From contig NZ_VDET01000036.1 in assembly GCF_006381105.1 (NCBI RefSeq), positions 1-64,000 on the forward strand: a stretch of 64,000 nucleotides of DNA, read 5' to 3'. Below the pieces are notes generated by a model, which saw only the letters and a program-made list of their open reading frames with translations, made no database searches and had not been told where the DNA came from. This document shows, in pieces, positions 8,479 to 15,996 of this stretch. A program made the position numbers and the translations under genes. Source of the DNA: Flavicella sediminum (GTDB taxonomy: Bacteria; Bacteroidota; Bacteroidia; Flavobacteriales; Flavobacteriaceae). Every line of letters starts with the position of its first letter. Within the stretch, counting starts at the first letter, position 1.

Positions 8479-9432
8479 ATGAACAAGATACCCAACGTAA
8501 ATTTAGCCGACTTTATTTCCAATGACCCGATTAAAAAACAACAATTTATCAGCAATATTGGGCAAGCCTTTGAAGAAATAGGTTTTGTTGCTTTGAGTGG
8601 TCATTTTTTACAACCGCAACTTATAGATTCGCTTTATACTGAAATTAAAAACTTTTTTGATTTACCTGAAGACCTAAAGAAAGCCTATGAAATTGAAGGT
8701 GGCGGCGGACAACGTGGTTATACCTCCTTCGGAAAAGAAAGCGCTAAAGGCAAAAAAGAAGGTGATTTAAAAGAATTCTGGCATTTTGGCCAGTATGTTA
8801 CTGACAATGAGGAATTGGAAAAATTTTATCCTGAAAATGTTCAAGTAAAAGAAGTTCCTAATTTTAACGCCGTTGGAAAAGAAACTTTTCAACAGTTAGA
8901 AAAAACGGCTTCTTATATTTTACGTGCTTTGGCTTTATACATTGGAATAGATGAATTTTATTTCGATCAGTACATTCATAATGGAAATAGTATTTTAAGA
9001 CCCATTCACTACCCTCCTATTGTTGACAAACCAAAAGGTGCAGAACGTGCCGCTGCGCATGGTGATATTAATTTAATTACTTTGTTAATGGGCGCACAAG
9101 GAAAAGGCTTGCAGGTCAAAAACCATAACGGCGATTGGATTGATGCCGTTGCGCAACCAGATGAATTGATGATCAATGTTGGTGATATGCTTTCTCGTTT
9201 GACCAACAATAAATTAAAATCGACCATACATAGAGTAACAAATCCTCCACAGGAATTATGGGGGACTTCTCGTTATTCTGTACCATTTTTTATGCACCCT
9301 GTAGCCAACATGAAATTAAATTGTTTAGAAGAATGTATTAGCGAAACTTCTCCTAAAGCTTATGAAGATATTACTGCAGGCGCATTTTTAACCGAAAGAT
9401 TGATTGAATTAGGATTGATAAAAAATGGATAA
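8479..9432 (+). CDS. 2-oxoglutarate/Fe(II)-dependent oxygenase, isopenicillin-N-synthase-like
   Basis: A 317-residue cytoplasmic non-haem iron oxygenase. The N-terminal DIOX_N region (about 5-110) includes the GFVALSGH segment. The double-stranded beta-helix core carries the iron ligands as HGD near 194-196 and the distal His in STIHRV near 250. The 2OG-binding Arg and Ser lie in RYSVPFF. The substrate is not evident; the family includes isopenicillin N synthase, ethylene-forming enzymes and many uncharacterised hydroxylases. No biosynthetic cluster surrounds it, so a role in antibiotic synthesis is unlikely. It is followed with overlap by a small membrane-protein gene and then the SUI1 factor, suggesting a short operon. 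Confidence 0.85.
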   Translation: MNKIPNVNLADFISNDPIKKQQFISNIGQAFEEIGFVALSGHFLQPQLIDSLYTEIKNFFDLPEDLKKAYEIEGGGGQRGYTSFGKESAKGKKEGDLKEFWHFGQYVTDNEELEKFYPENVQVKEVPNFNAVGKETFQQLEKTASYILRALALYIGIDEFYFDQYIHNGNSILRPIHYPPIVDKPKGAERAAAHGDINLITLLMGAQGKGLQVKNHNGDWIDAVAQPDELMINVGDMLSRLTNNKLKSTIHRVTNPPQELWGTSRYSVPFFMHPVANMKLNCLEECISETSPKAYEDITAGAFLTERLIELGLIKNG

Positions 9433-9601
9433 AAACGTAATTAGAATATTTATACTCGGATTCATTTGGGTAATCGCAGGAATTGTGATGAGTGTTTCCA
9501 AAGAAAATTCTGGAAACGGAAGTCTATTATTGGCCATCGGACTTTCCATTGAATCTGTAGCACTTATGTTATTCTTCTGGAAAAAAATTAACAAGAAATA
9601 A
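9425..9601 (+). CDS. Small two-helix membrane protein
   Basis: A 58-residue frame starts with ATG inside the last codons of the oxygenase gene (8-base overlap) and ends in TAA at 9601. The product has two hydrophobic stretches, about residues 5-22 and 36-51, separated by a polar loop with KENSGNGS, and a Lys-rich end. Overlapping start, plausible membrane topology and Flavobacteriaceae-like codon use support it as a real gene. The family is not recognised and no function can be given. Confidence 0.65.
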   Translation: MDKNVIRIFILGFIWVIAGIVMSVSKENSGNGSLLLAIGLSIESVALMLFFWKKINKK

Positions 9602-9639
9602 TCCTTCGACAAGCTCGAGATACTAACTAATAAAATATC

Positions 9640-9990
9640 ATGTCAAAAAAGAAACTTTCTAACTTATCAGATTTAGGTGGATTTGTATTTTCTACCAATG
9701 ATAATTTTGAATACGACCAAAACGAATCAGAAGCAACTCCAGCAAACAAGCAACAAAATTTAGAAGCTTTATTTTCTAACAAAGGAAGAGGCGGAAAGAC
9801 AGTAACCGTAATCAAAGGTTTTGTAGGCACTGATGCCGATTTAAAAGCTTTAGGAAAAACCTTAAAAACTAAATGTGGTGTGGGTGGTAGCGTTAAAGAT
9901 GGTGAAATTATTATCCAAGGAAAATTCCGTGATAAAATCATGGAAATTTTAAAAAAAGACGGTTACAATGTAAAACGTGTTGGCGGTTGA
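9640..9990 (+). CDS. SUI1/eIF1-type translation initiation factor homologue (YciH-like)
   Basis: A 116-residue protein whose last about 75 residues are a SUI1 domain: a basic loop GRGGKTVTVIKG, then TKCGVGGSVKDGEIIIQG and a C-terminal KDGYNVKRVGG. The N-terminal 40 residues are acidic and probably flexible. The fold is that of eukaryotic eIF1 and bacterial YciH, which influences start-codon fidelity in vitro. The gene follows the small membrane protein by 38 bases, and its stop codon lies inside the terminator hairpin. Confident family call; the physiological role in this organism is unknown. Confidence 0.88.
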   Translation: MSKKKLSNLSDLGGFVFSTNDNFEYDQNESEATPANKQQNLEALFSNKGRGGKTVTVIKGFVGTDADLKALGKTLKTKCGVGGSVKDGEIIIQGKFRDKIMEILKKDGYNVKRVGG

Positions 9991-10007
9991 TTTATTTTTA
10001 ATCAACC
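9985..10007 (+). terminator. Intrinsic terminator overlapping the SUI1 stop codon
   Basis: An 8-bp stem (GGTTGATT / AATCAACC) with a 7-base loop is followed by TTTT and, slightly further, a longer T-run. It includes the stop codon of the SUI1 gene. Confidence 0.65.
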
Positions 10008-10022
10008 TTTTACCGATTTTTT

Positions 10023-10688
10023 TTACCAATTAATTTTAGTCAGTCCTTTAGATGCTAAATAAGCATTGGTTTCACTGAAGCATTTATTGCCAAACCAATA
10101 GCCCCTATTCGCACTTAACGGCGATGGATGTCCAGATTCTAAAACACAATGTTTAGTTCTGTCTATTTTTTTTCCTTTCTTTTTGGCAAAGCCTCCCCAA
10201 AGTAAAAACACCAAATCTTCTCGTTCTTCAGATAGTTTTTTAATCACAGCATCGGTAAAGCTTTCCCAGCCTTGCTTTTGATGAGATCCGGCTGTATGCG
10301 CCCTAACCGTTAACGTAGCATTCAATAAAAGAACCCCTTGTTCTGCCCAATGCGATAAATCTCCAGAAACAGGTATTTCCTTTTCTAGATCAGTTTGTAA
10401 TTCTTTAAAAATATTCACTAGCGAAGGAGGGTGTTTCATCCCTTCTGCTACAGAAAAACACAAACCATTTGCCTGATTTACATCATGGTAAGGATCTTGA
10501 CCAATAAGTACCACTTTTACCTTTTCAAAATCACATGCTAAAAACGCATGAAAAATTTCTTCTTTTTTAGGAAAACATACTTCCGTTTCATATTCCTTGT
10601 CTACAAAAGAAATCAATTCTTTGAAATACGGTTTTTCAAATTCTTCTGCCAATTGTAACTGCCAACTATTTGCTATATTGATATCCAT
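10023..10688 (-). CDS. ung: Uracil-DNA glycosylase, family 1
   Basis: The enzyme removes uracil from DNA to begin base-excision repair. The product is about 221 residues. It has the water-activating motif GQDPYHD near 60, the uracil-binding segment GLCFSV, LLLNATLTV, and the Leu-loop motif HPSPLS near 185, all diagnostic of family-1 Ung. The start is set at ATG 10688. The open frame can be extended 13 codons to a TTG at 10727, but that TTG is part of a TAACTTTG -7 promoter box, so those codons are not expected in the mRNA. It is convergent with the SUI1 operon. Confidence 0.95.
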   Translation of the reverse strand: MDINIANSWQLQLAEEFEKPYFKELISFVDKEYETEVCFPKKEEIFHAFLACDFEKVKVVLIGQDPYHDVNQANGLCFSVAEGMKHPPSLVNIFKELQTDLEKEIPVSGDLSHWAEQGVLLLNATLTVRAHTAGSHQKQGWESFTDAVIKKLSEEREDLVFLLWGGFAKKKGKKIDRTKHCVLESGHPSPLSANRGYWFGNKCFSETNAYLASKGLTKINW

Positions 10689-10724
10689 GGTATTTGTCCT
10701 CTTAAACGGTTTATATTTTGGCTG

Positions 10725-10732
10725 CAAAGTTA
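10725..10732 (-). promoter_or_regulatory. -7 box of ung
   Basis: On the minus strand TAACTTTG fits TAnnTTTG. It lies about 37 bases upstream of the chosen ATG and overlaps the upstream TTG, which decides the start. Confidence 0.55.
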
Positions 10733-10841
10733 TACGACTATAAAATTGAATCGTTTAACTAGCTAGTCCCGTAATAGTTTACAAATTAAACAGTTCTACA
10801 ATTAATCAGTAAAACAATTACACAATTAAACATCTTATGAT

Positions 10842-10849
10842 TACTTTTG
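10842..10849 (+). promoter_or_regulatory. Putative -7 box of mutS2
   Basis: TACTTTTG fits TAnnTTTG and lies 62 bases before the mutS2 ATG. The stretch just upstream has loosely repeated ACAATTA(A/T)AC words and no clear -33 element. Confidence 0.4.
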
Positions 10850-10911
10850 CCAAATTCTCTGTATTCACACTTGTAATGAATAATTTTCGGGAAGTAAAAA
10901 TAGACAATTAA

Positions 10912-13122
10912 ATGGGTTTTATTTCAAAAAAAACATTAGACGATTTAGAGTTTCATACAATATTAAAAAGTGTTGAGGAACATTGTATTTCAGATCTTGG
11001 AAGAGCGGCTGTGCAAACCATTAGCCCTATTGCTAACAAACCAGATTTACTTATTGAACTACAGCAAGTAAAAGAATACAATGCCTCGTTTATTAGTGAA
11101 AATAGAATTCCTAATCATCATTTTGAAGATCTTTCAAAAGAAATAAGTCTACTGAAAATTGAAAATAGTACATTGGTGGCTGAATCATTTTTAAAGATTG
11201 CAACCAATTCTGAAACGGTTAATGAGTTATTGCTATTTCTTAAAAAGTTCAAAGAATATTTTCCAACACTTTATGATGTTTCTAAAGAAATTGAATTTAC
11301 AAAATCGGCGATTCTTTCCATACAGAAAATTATTACACCTTATGGCGAAGTTACCGACAATGCTTCTACCTATTTAAAAGATATTCGTAGAGAAATAAAC
11401 AATGTCCGCTCAAAAATAAGTTCTAGCTTTACAAGAGAAATGAGCCGTTACGACAGTGCTGGTTATTTGGATGACATTCGTGAATCTGTTGTCGATAACC
11501 AACGAGTTTTAGCCGTACTTGCCATGCACCGAAAAAAGGTAAAAGGAAGTTTGTTGGGAAGCTCTAAAACGGGTAGTATTGTTTTTATTGCTCCACAGGC
11601 CACTTTGCAATTGCACAGAGAATTGCAAAATTTACACCAAGACGAAAAACAAGAAATAAATAGACTTTTAAAAGTTTTAACAGAAGAAATCAGACCCTTT
11701 TTTCCTTTGTTTGCTAGTTATCAAAAATATTTAATCCAATTAGACCTTGTAGGAGCTAAAGCCAAATATGGGCTTTCATTGAACGCCTTGCTGCCTGCTT
11801 TTTCTAATGTAAAAAAAGTGTATTTTAAGGAAGCCTACCATCCTATTTTGTTAGAAAAAAATAAAGCAGCCAACTTAAAAATTATTCCGCAAACATTAGA
11901 ACTCAATGAAAAGCAACAAATTATTGTTATTTCGGGTCCTAATGCAGGTGGAAAAAGTATTACGTTAAAAACAATCGGACTGCTGCAAGTCATGCTACAA
12001 AGCGGTATGTTAATTCCTGTAGATGAACGTAGCGAAACCTATTTCTTTGACAACATACTTACCGATATTGGCGACAATCAGTCTATAGAAAATCAGTTGA
12101 GTACTTATAGTTATCGATTAAAAAATATGCGTGGTTTCTTAAAACGTTGTAACAAACATTCGCTGTTTTTAATTGATGAATTTGGAACCGGTAGTGATCC
12201 GGAATTAGGAGGTGCCTTGGCAGAAATTTTCTTAGAAGAGTTTTACGAGAAAAAAGCCTTTGGGGTTATTACTACGCACTACTCTAACTTAAAAGTTTTG
12301 GCGAACGAATTAGAAAATGTAAGCAATGCCAACATGCAGTTTGACGAAAAAACCTTAGAGCCTTTGTTCAAACTACACATCGGGCAGGCAGGTAGTTCAT
12401 TTACGTTTGAAGTTGCACAGAAAAACGGGATTCCTTTTAGTCTAATTAACCGAGCCAAGAAAAAAGTAGAAGGCGAAAAAATCCGTTTGGATAAAACCAT
12501 TTCGAAACTTCAAAAGGAAAGAAATCAATTGCAACGAAATTCTCAAGCCTTAGAAAACGAGCAACAGAAAGCCAAAGCTCAAACTGAAAATCTTTCAGAA
12601 AAAGAAGAAAAAATAAAAGACAAACTTAACAGTTTTCAGGAGTTATATGACAAGAACCAAAAGATGCTTTCTTTTGGAAGAAAATCAAATGAATTGCTGT
12701 ATAAATATTTTCAAACCAATAATAAAAAAGAATTATTGGCTGAATTCAACAAATGGGTGCTGATTGAAAAAACAAAACACTTAAAACTAAACCCACCCGT
12801 TAAGAAAAACAAAGTCCAAAAGAAAAAAGAAAAAGAGGTTATAAAAGAAAAAACAATTCAATTAGAAAAAATTGAAAAAGAAATTTTAACTCAAGTTGTT
12901 GAAGTTCGAAAAGAGAAAATTATTGAGGCTAAAAAAATAGCCAAAGAAAAAGCTTCTTATGTTTTTAAAGTCAATGACAAAGTGAGGTTAATAGATGGAA
13001 AAGCCTGCGGTATTATCGACAAAATAGAAAAGAATAAAGTCACAATTGATTATGGAATGTTTACCACGAAAGCAACTTTAGATAAAATTGAACTTGTGGT
13101 AGCTGCCAAGCGAAAAAAGTAA
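10912..13122 (+). CDS. mutS2: MutS2-family ATPase without a Smr nuclease domain
   Basis: MutS2 proteins are MutS-like ATPases that lack the mismatch-recognition domain and act in recombination control or rescue of collided ribosomes. The 736-residue product has an N-terminal clamp/core, Walker A GPNAGGKS near 342, the SIENQLSTYS signature and Walker B LFLIDEFGTGSDPE near 420. A long charged coiled coil runs about 520-680. The last about 50 residues (FKVNDKVRLIDG to LVVAAKRKK) look like a KOW-type domain. The usual C-terminal Smr domain with its D-L-H-G motif is not present; the gene ends soon after the KOW-like part. It is monocistronic and convergent with the LuxR-type gene. Confidence 0.88.
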   Translation: MGFISKKTLDDLEFHTILKSVEEHCISDLGRAAVQTISPIANKPDLLIELQQVKEYNASFISENRIPNHHFEDLSKEISLLKIENSTLVAESFLKIATNSETVNELLLFLKKFKEYFPTLYDVSKEIEFTKSAILSIQKIITPYGEVTDNASTYLKDIRREINNVRSKISSSFTREMSRYDSAGYLDDIRESVVDNQRVLAVLAMHRKKVKGSLLGSSKTGSIVFIAPQATLQLHRELQNLHQDEKQEINRLLKVLTEEIRPFFPLFASYQKYLIQLDLVGAKAKYGLSLNALLPAFSNVKKVYFKEAYHPILLEKNKAANLKIIPQTLELNEKQQIIVISGPNAGGKSITLKTIGLLQVMLQSGMLIPVDERSETYFFDNILTDIGDNQSIENQLSTYSYRLKNMRGFLKRCNKHSLFLIDEFGTGSDPELGGALAEIFLEEFYEKKAFGVITTHYSNLKVLANELENVSNANMQFDEKTLEPLFKLHIGQAGSSFTFEVAQKNGIPFSLINRAKKKVEGEKIRLDKTISKLQKERNQLQRNSQALENEQQKAKAQTENLSEKEEKIKDKLNSFQELYDKNQKMLSFGRKSNELLYKYFQTNNKKELLAEFNKWVLIEKTKHLKLNPPVKKNKVQKKKEKEVIKEKTIQLEKIEKEILTQVVEVRKEKIIEAKKIAKEKASYVFKVNDKVRLIDGKACGIIDKIEKNKVTIDYGMFTTKATLDKIELVVAAKRKK

Positions 13123-13132
13123 GCATCAACGC

Positions 13133-13921
13133 TTACTTCTTTATAAATGCCGTAAAATACTGAAACAATTCGGAGTTGGATTTCACCTCCAATTTTTGTT
13201 TTAAATTTTTAAGGTGAACACGTACGGTGTGAATAGAAACGAAAAGTTGATCCGCAATTTCTTGGTGTTTTACACCTTTGCCTAACAAGGATAAAACTTC
13301 TATTTCCCTTTTACTCAAAGAAGCATATTTATCAACATGACTTTTCATAAATTCATTCTCTTCCAAAATGGTTTTAAATGACTTTATGGTATGTACAATT
13401 TCTGAAGTTGGACTTCGGACTTCCAAAATGGCTTTTCCGTTATCTCCTAAACCTTTAAAGATGATTTCTGTTTTTTCATTTTCAATAGTGTCTGTTGAAA
13501 AAGAATTGTCCAACCAATCCTCTGCTTCCTTTTCAGTAGCAAAATGTTTTGGTTTAAACACACTTGGTGAAGGTTCATCAAAAACGCCCATTACCTCCAT
13601 GTGCGACAGTATATCTTGTCCAACCACAAAAGCTATTGGATGATAGCCATCTTCATCAGAAACCACATAACCTGCTTCATAACGAGGTTTTAAAATATTT
13701 TCTTCAACCCAAAGCTTTGTTGCATCATCAATATTAAATTTAAAATTTTGCTGTAGCCAAATAATTTGAATTGGATTCACTTCTTCTAAAGCACTTCGGT
13801 AAGCTAATAACTCCTTTTTAAAAGACTCCACACTGTCTGGAGGTGTGCGCCAAGAGTTTATAAATCTGTTGTTCTTTTTTTCAAACTTAACATTTAAATA
13901 GGGGCCACTATAAATCTTCAT
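13133..13921 (-). CDS. LuxR-family helix-turn-helix transcriptional regulator
   Basis: The product is about 262 residues. Its C-terminal about 65 residues are a LuxR/GerE DNA-binding domain: LSKREIEVLSLLGKG, HQEIADQLFVS, HTVRVHLKNLKQKL. The N-terminal part (about 1-130) is an alpha/beta domain with no recognised phospho-acceptor; it resembles the SpoIIAA/STAS-like N-termini of several Bacteroidota regulators, though this is uncertain. The middle (about 150-190) could be a small PAS-like sensor. The start is set at ATG 13921, preceded by a purine-rich GAGCGAG; the longer frame begins with GTG at 13942. The gene stands alone next to the repeat island, and its ligand and targets are unknown. Confidence 0.75.
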   Translation of the reverse strand: MKIYSGPYLNVKFEKKNNRFINSWRTPPDSVESFKKELLAYRSALEEVNPIQIIWLQQNFKFNIDDATKLWVEENILKPRYEAGYVVSDEDGYHPIAFVVGQDILSHMEVMGVFDEPSPSVFKPKHFATEKEAEDWLDNSFSTDTIENEKTEIIFKGLGDNGKAILEVRSPTSEIVHTIKSFKTILEENEFMKSHVDKYASLSKREIEVLSLLGKGVKHQEIADQLFVSIHTVRVHLKNLKQKLEVKSNSELFQYFTAFIKK

Positions 13922-14139
13922 CTCGCTCTTTTTTACATACACGTTTACAAATCCCGTATGGCGAGAAAGATAGCTTAAAAAATCTTTTTTTGAAAGTTTT
14001 TATTTTTAGGATTTCCTACTAGCGCTTCTTTTTTTTGAATTTAGATGTAAAAATTTGCCATTCTGATTAAGGATTTTCATAGCCTTCAAAAAAACAAGCC
14101 TAAATTCAAGCTGCCTTTATCTAAATAATAGCAATGAGA

Positions 14140-14154
14140 AAACCTAACAGGTTT
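14140..14154. repeat. Short palindrome related to the repeat core
   Basis: AAACCTAACAGGTTT is a 6-bp inverted repeat around AAC. It shares CCTAACAGGT with the arms of the two longer palindromes downstream, so it looks like a reduced copy. Confidence 0.7.
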
Positions 14155-14219
14155 GATCAAGTTATTCTTACAAAACAGGTATGTTGTTTATGAGCAAATA
14201 AAAATAACTGTGTAAAAAA

Positions 14220-14248
14220 ACCTAACAGGTCTTGCAGACCTGTTAGGT
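14220..14248. repeat. Palindrome 1 of the repeat island
   Basis: A perfect 13-bp inverted repeat: arms ACCTAACAGGTCT and AGACCTGTTAGGT around TGC. It lacks a following T-run on the plus strand but has AAAAAAA before it, so on the minus strand it could act as a terminator. Confidence 0.85.
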
Positions 14249-14366
14249 GTAAACAATTTGTACTCTAAAAAAATCTCATTAATATTAAAAGTCCAGTAAG
14301 CTTTGGTCAAATCATTCTTACAAAACAAATATGCTGGTTATATGCAAATAAAAATAATTGTGTAAA

Positions 14367-14399
14367 AAACCTAACAGGTCTTGTAGACCTGTTAGGTTT
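14367..14399. repeat. Palindrome 2 of the repeat island
   Basis: A perfect 15-bp inverted repeat with the same arms as palindrome 1, extended by AA/TT, around TGT. The arms are identical to palindrome 1 while the flanks have drifted. It lies about 65 bases past the end of rhlE on the minus strand and could serve as that gene's terminator. Confidence 0.85.
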
Positions 14400-14464
14400 A
14401 AATGATTTGTACTCTTAATAAAAAATCCCACCAGTCATAAAAACTTGTAAGGCTTGAAATATTC

Positions 14465-15700
14465 TTAATACCAGCGCTTCTTTTTCTTTTTTGAAGCTTC
14501 CGACTTACGTCCTTTTTTATGTTTACTACCTTGTTTTTTATGAACTTCAGGTTTTGCCTTCGGATCTAAAGGATAAGGATGATCTTCCTCTACCGTAATA
14601 TGTGTGTTGATCAACTTTTGAATAGTTGCCAAATAAGCTTTTTCATCAGGAGAACAAAAAGAATAAGCAATTCCTAACTCACCTGCTCTACCCGTACGCC
14701 CAATTCTATGTACATAAGTTTCTGGAACATTCGGCAAATCAAAATTCACCACAGAATCTAAATCTTTGATATCAATCCCTCTTGCGGCAACATCTGTTGC
14801 AACAAGTACATTAATTTCTCCTTTTTTAAACTTCGCCATTGCTAATTGACGCTCCGACTGAGGTTTATCTCCGTGAATACTATCTACCTTAAAACCATTC
14901 TTTTTCAACGTTTTTTCTAGTTTAGCAACACCAAATTTGGTTCTTCTAAAAATGATAATATTTCCTTTAATGGTATTTCGCATTAAATGCAAACACAATT
15001 CCATCTTCTGAGGCTTCGGCACGTAAAACAAAACTTGTCCTACATTTTTAGCTACAGATGACGTTGGAGAAACTTCTATAAACTGAGGATCTTTTAAAAT
15101 AGATCCCGCTAAATCTTTTACTTTATGAGGCATGGTTGCTGAAAACAACAAGGTTTGCTTGTCTGCTGGACAAAGACGTTCTATTTTCTTAACATCATCA
15201 ATAAATCCCATATCCAACATCAAATCAGCTTCATCTAAAACCAATGTCTCTACAAAATCTAAATTCACAATTTCCTGTTTGTGTAAATCTAAAAGTCTAC
15301 CAGGTGTTGCTATTAATACATCTACACCCTTTGCCAATAAGTCTTTTTGAGGCTCTATGGAAGTCCCACCAAACACAACCATACTTCTTAAGTTGGTGTA
15401 AACGGCATACTTCTTAAAATTCTCTTCTATTTGTATGGCTAACTCTCTTGTAGGACTTACAATAAGTGCTCTTGTTTTTTTTCCACTTTTCGCAGCATCT
15501 TGCTTGTCAAAAAGCATTTGTAAAATGGGCAACGCAAAAGCTGCTGTTTTACCAGTACCTGTTTGTGCAGAAACAATTACATCTTCTTTATCTAAAACTC
15601 TAGGAATGGTTTTTTCTTGTACCAAAGTAGGATTGTCGTATCCTGCTTCAGCAACAGCTCTAAGAATGGGTTTATTTAACTGTAAGTCTTTGAAATTCAT
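14465..15700 (-). CDS. rhlE: DEAD-box ATP-dependent RNA helicase, RhlE type
   Basis: A 411-residue RNA helicase. It has the Q-motif region at the N-terminus (FKDLQLNKPIL to NPTLVQEKTIP), motif I AQTGTGKT near 46, LDEADLMLDMGF near 155, SAT near 187 and HRIGRTGRAG near 330. The C-terminal 35 residues are Lys-rich (KKQGSKHKKGRK) and probably bind RNA without a folded domain, the usual RhlE arrangement. It is the last gene of a likely minus-strand run MATE - 77-residue protein - rhlE, with 44 bases before it. Distinct role from the DeaD-type enzyme at 3.8 kb cannot be told from sequence. Confidence 0.92.
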   Translation of the reverse strand: MNFKDLQLNKPILRAVAEAGYDNPTLVQEKTIPRVLDKEDVIVSAQTGTGKTAAFALPILQMLFDKQDAAKSGKKTRALIVSPTRELAIQIEENFKKYAVYTNLRSMVVFGGTSIEPQKDLLAKGVDVLIATPGRLLDLHKQEIVNLDFVETLVLDEADLMLDMGFIDDVKKIERLCPADKQTLLFSATMPHKVKDLAGSILKDPQFIEVSPTSSVAKNVGQVLFYVPKPQKMELCLHLMRNTIKGNIIIFRRTKFGVAKLEKTLKKNGFKVDSIHGDKPQSERQLAMAKFKKGEINVLVATDVAARGIDIKDLDSVVNFDLPNVPETYVHRIGRTGRAGELGIAYSFCSPDEKAYLATIQKLINTHITVEEDHPYPLDPKAKPEVHKKQGSKHKKGRKSEASKKKKKRWY

Positions 15701-15744
15701 TTGTTTTTGGTATCAGGCATCAAGTAATTAAAACTTGCTTATTT

Positions 15745-15978
15745 TTATTCTTCTTCGTAAGCTTTCATTTCCGCATCATAAAATACAGAAGCTGCTTCGA
15801 TATATTCTGCTACTAATAATGATAATTCTTCTTCATCACTACCAATCAAATCGTCCCACATTTCTATTTCATCATCTTTTAAATTGATAATAAATCGAGG
15901 GAATTCAGTGTGAATCACAAAAATATCATCTTCGTTTGCTTGGGTATTATCCCCTAATAAAAATTTAGGAAGTTCCAT
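15745..15978 (-). CDS. Small acidic conserved protein
   Basis: A 77-residue acidic protein with a beta-like N-terminal half (DIFVIHTEFPRFIINL) and an acidic helical C-terminal half (SDEEELSLLVAEYIEAA). No cysteine cluster, signal peptide or membrane segment is seen. It lies between the MATE gene (18 bases upstream) and rhlE (44 bases downstream) on the same strand, so it is probably co-transcribed. Proteins of this look occur in Flavobacteriaceae without assigned function; none is proposed. Confidence 0.65.
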   Translation of the reverse strand: MELPKFLLGDNTQANEDDIFVIHTEFPRFIINLKDDEIEMWDDLIGSDEEELSLLVAEYIEAASVFYDAEMKAYEEE

Positions 15979-15996
15979 AGAATATAAGTTTAATCG

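Larger units (their letters stand above)
14151..14453. repeat. Diverged tandem duplication, two units of about 150 bp
   Basis: Unit 1 (14151-14300) and unit 2 (14301-14453) align along their length with an offset of about 150 bases. Shared words include ATTCTTACAAAACA, CAAATAAAAATAA, TGTGTAAAAAA, the palindrome and TTTGTACTCT. By eye about three quarters of positions agree. The arms of the palindrome are better conserved than the rest. Confidence 0.8.
13943..14464. other. Intergenic region with a repeat island
   Basis: These 522 bases hold no convincing gene. The part nearest 13943 is the upstream region of the LuxR-type gene; 14140-14453 contains a short palindrome and a diverged tandem duplication of about 150 bases, described separately. 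Confidence 0.7.

Noticed and set aside
14220-14399. Two palindromes spaced 149 bases, CRISPR-like at first glance
   Set aside because: Only two copies, the whole intervening unit is duplicated rather than being unique spacers, and no cas gene is present.
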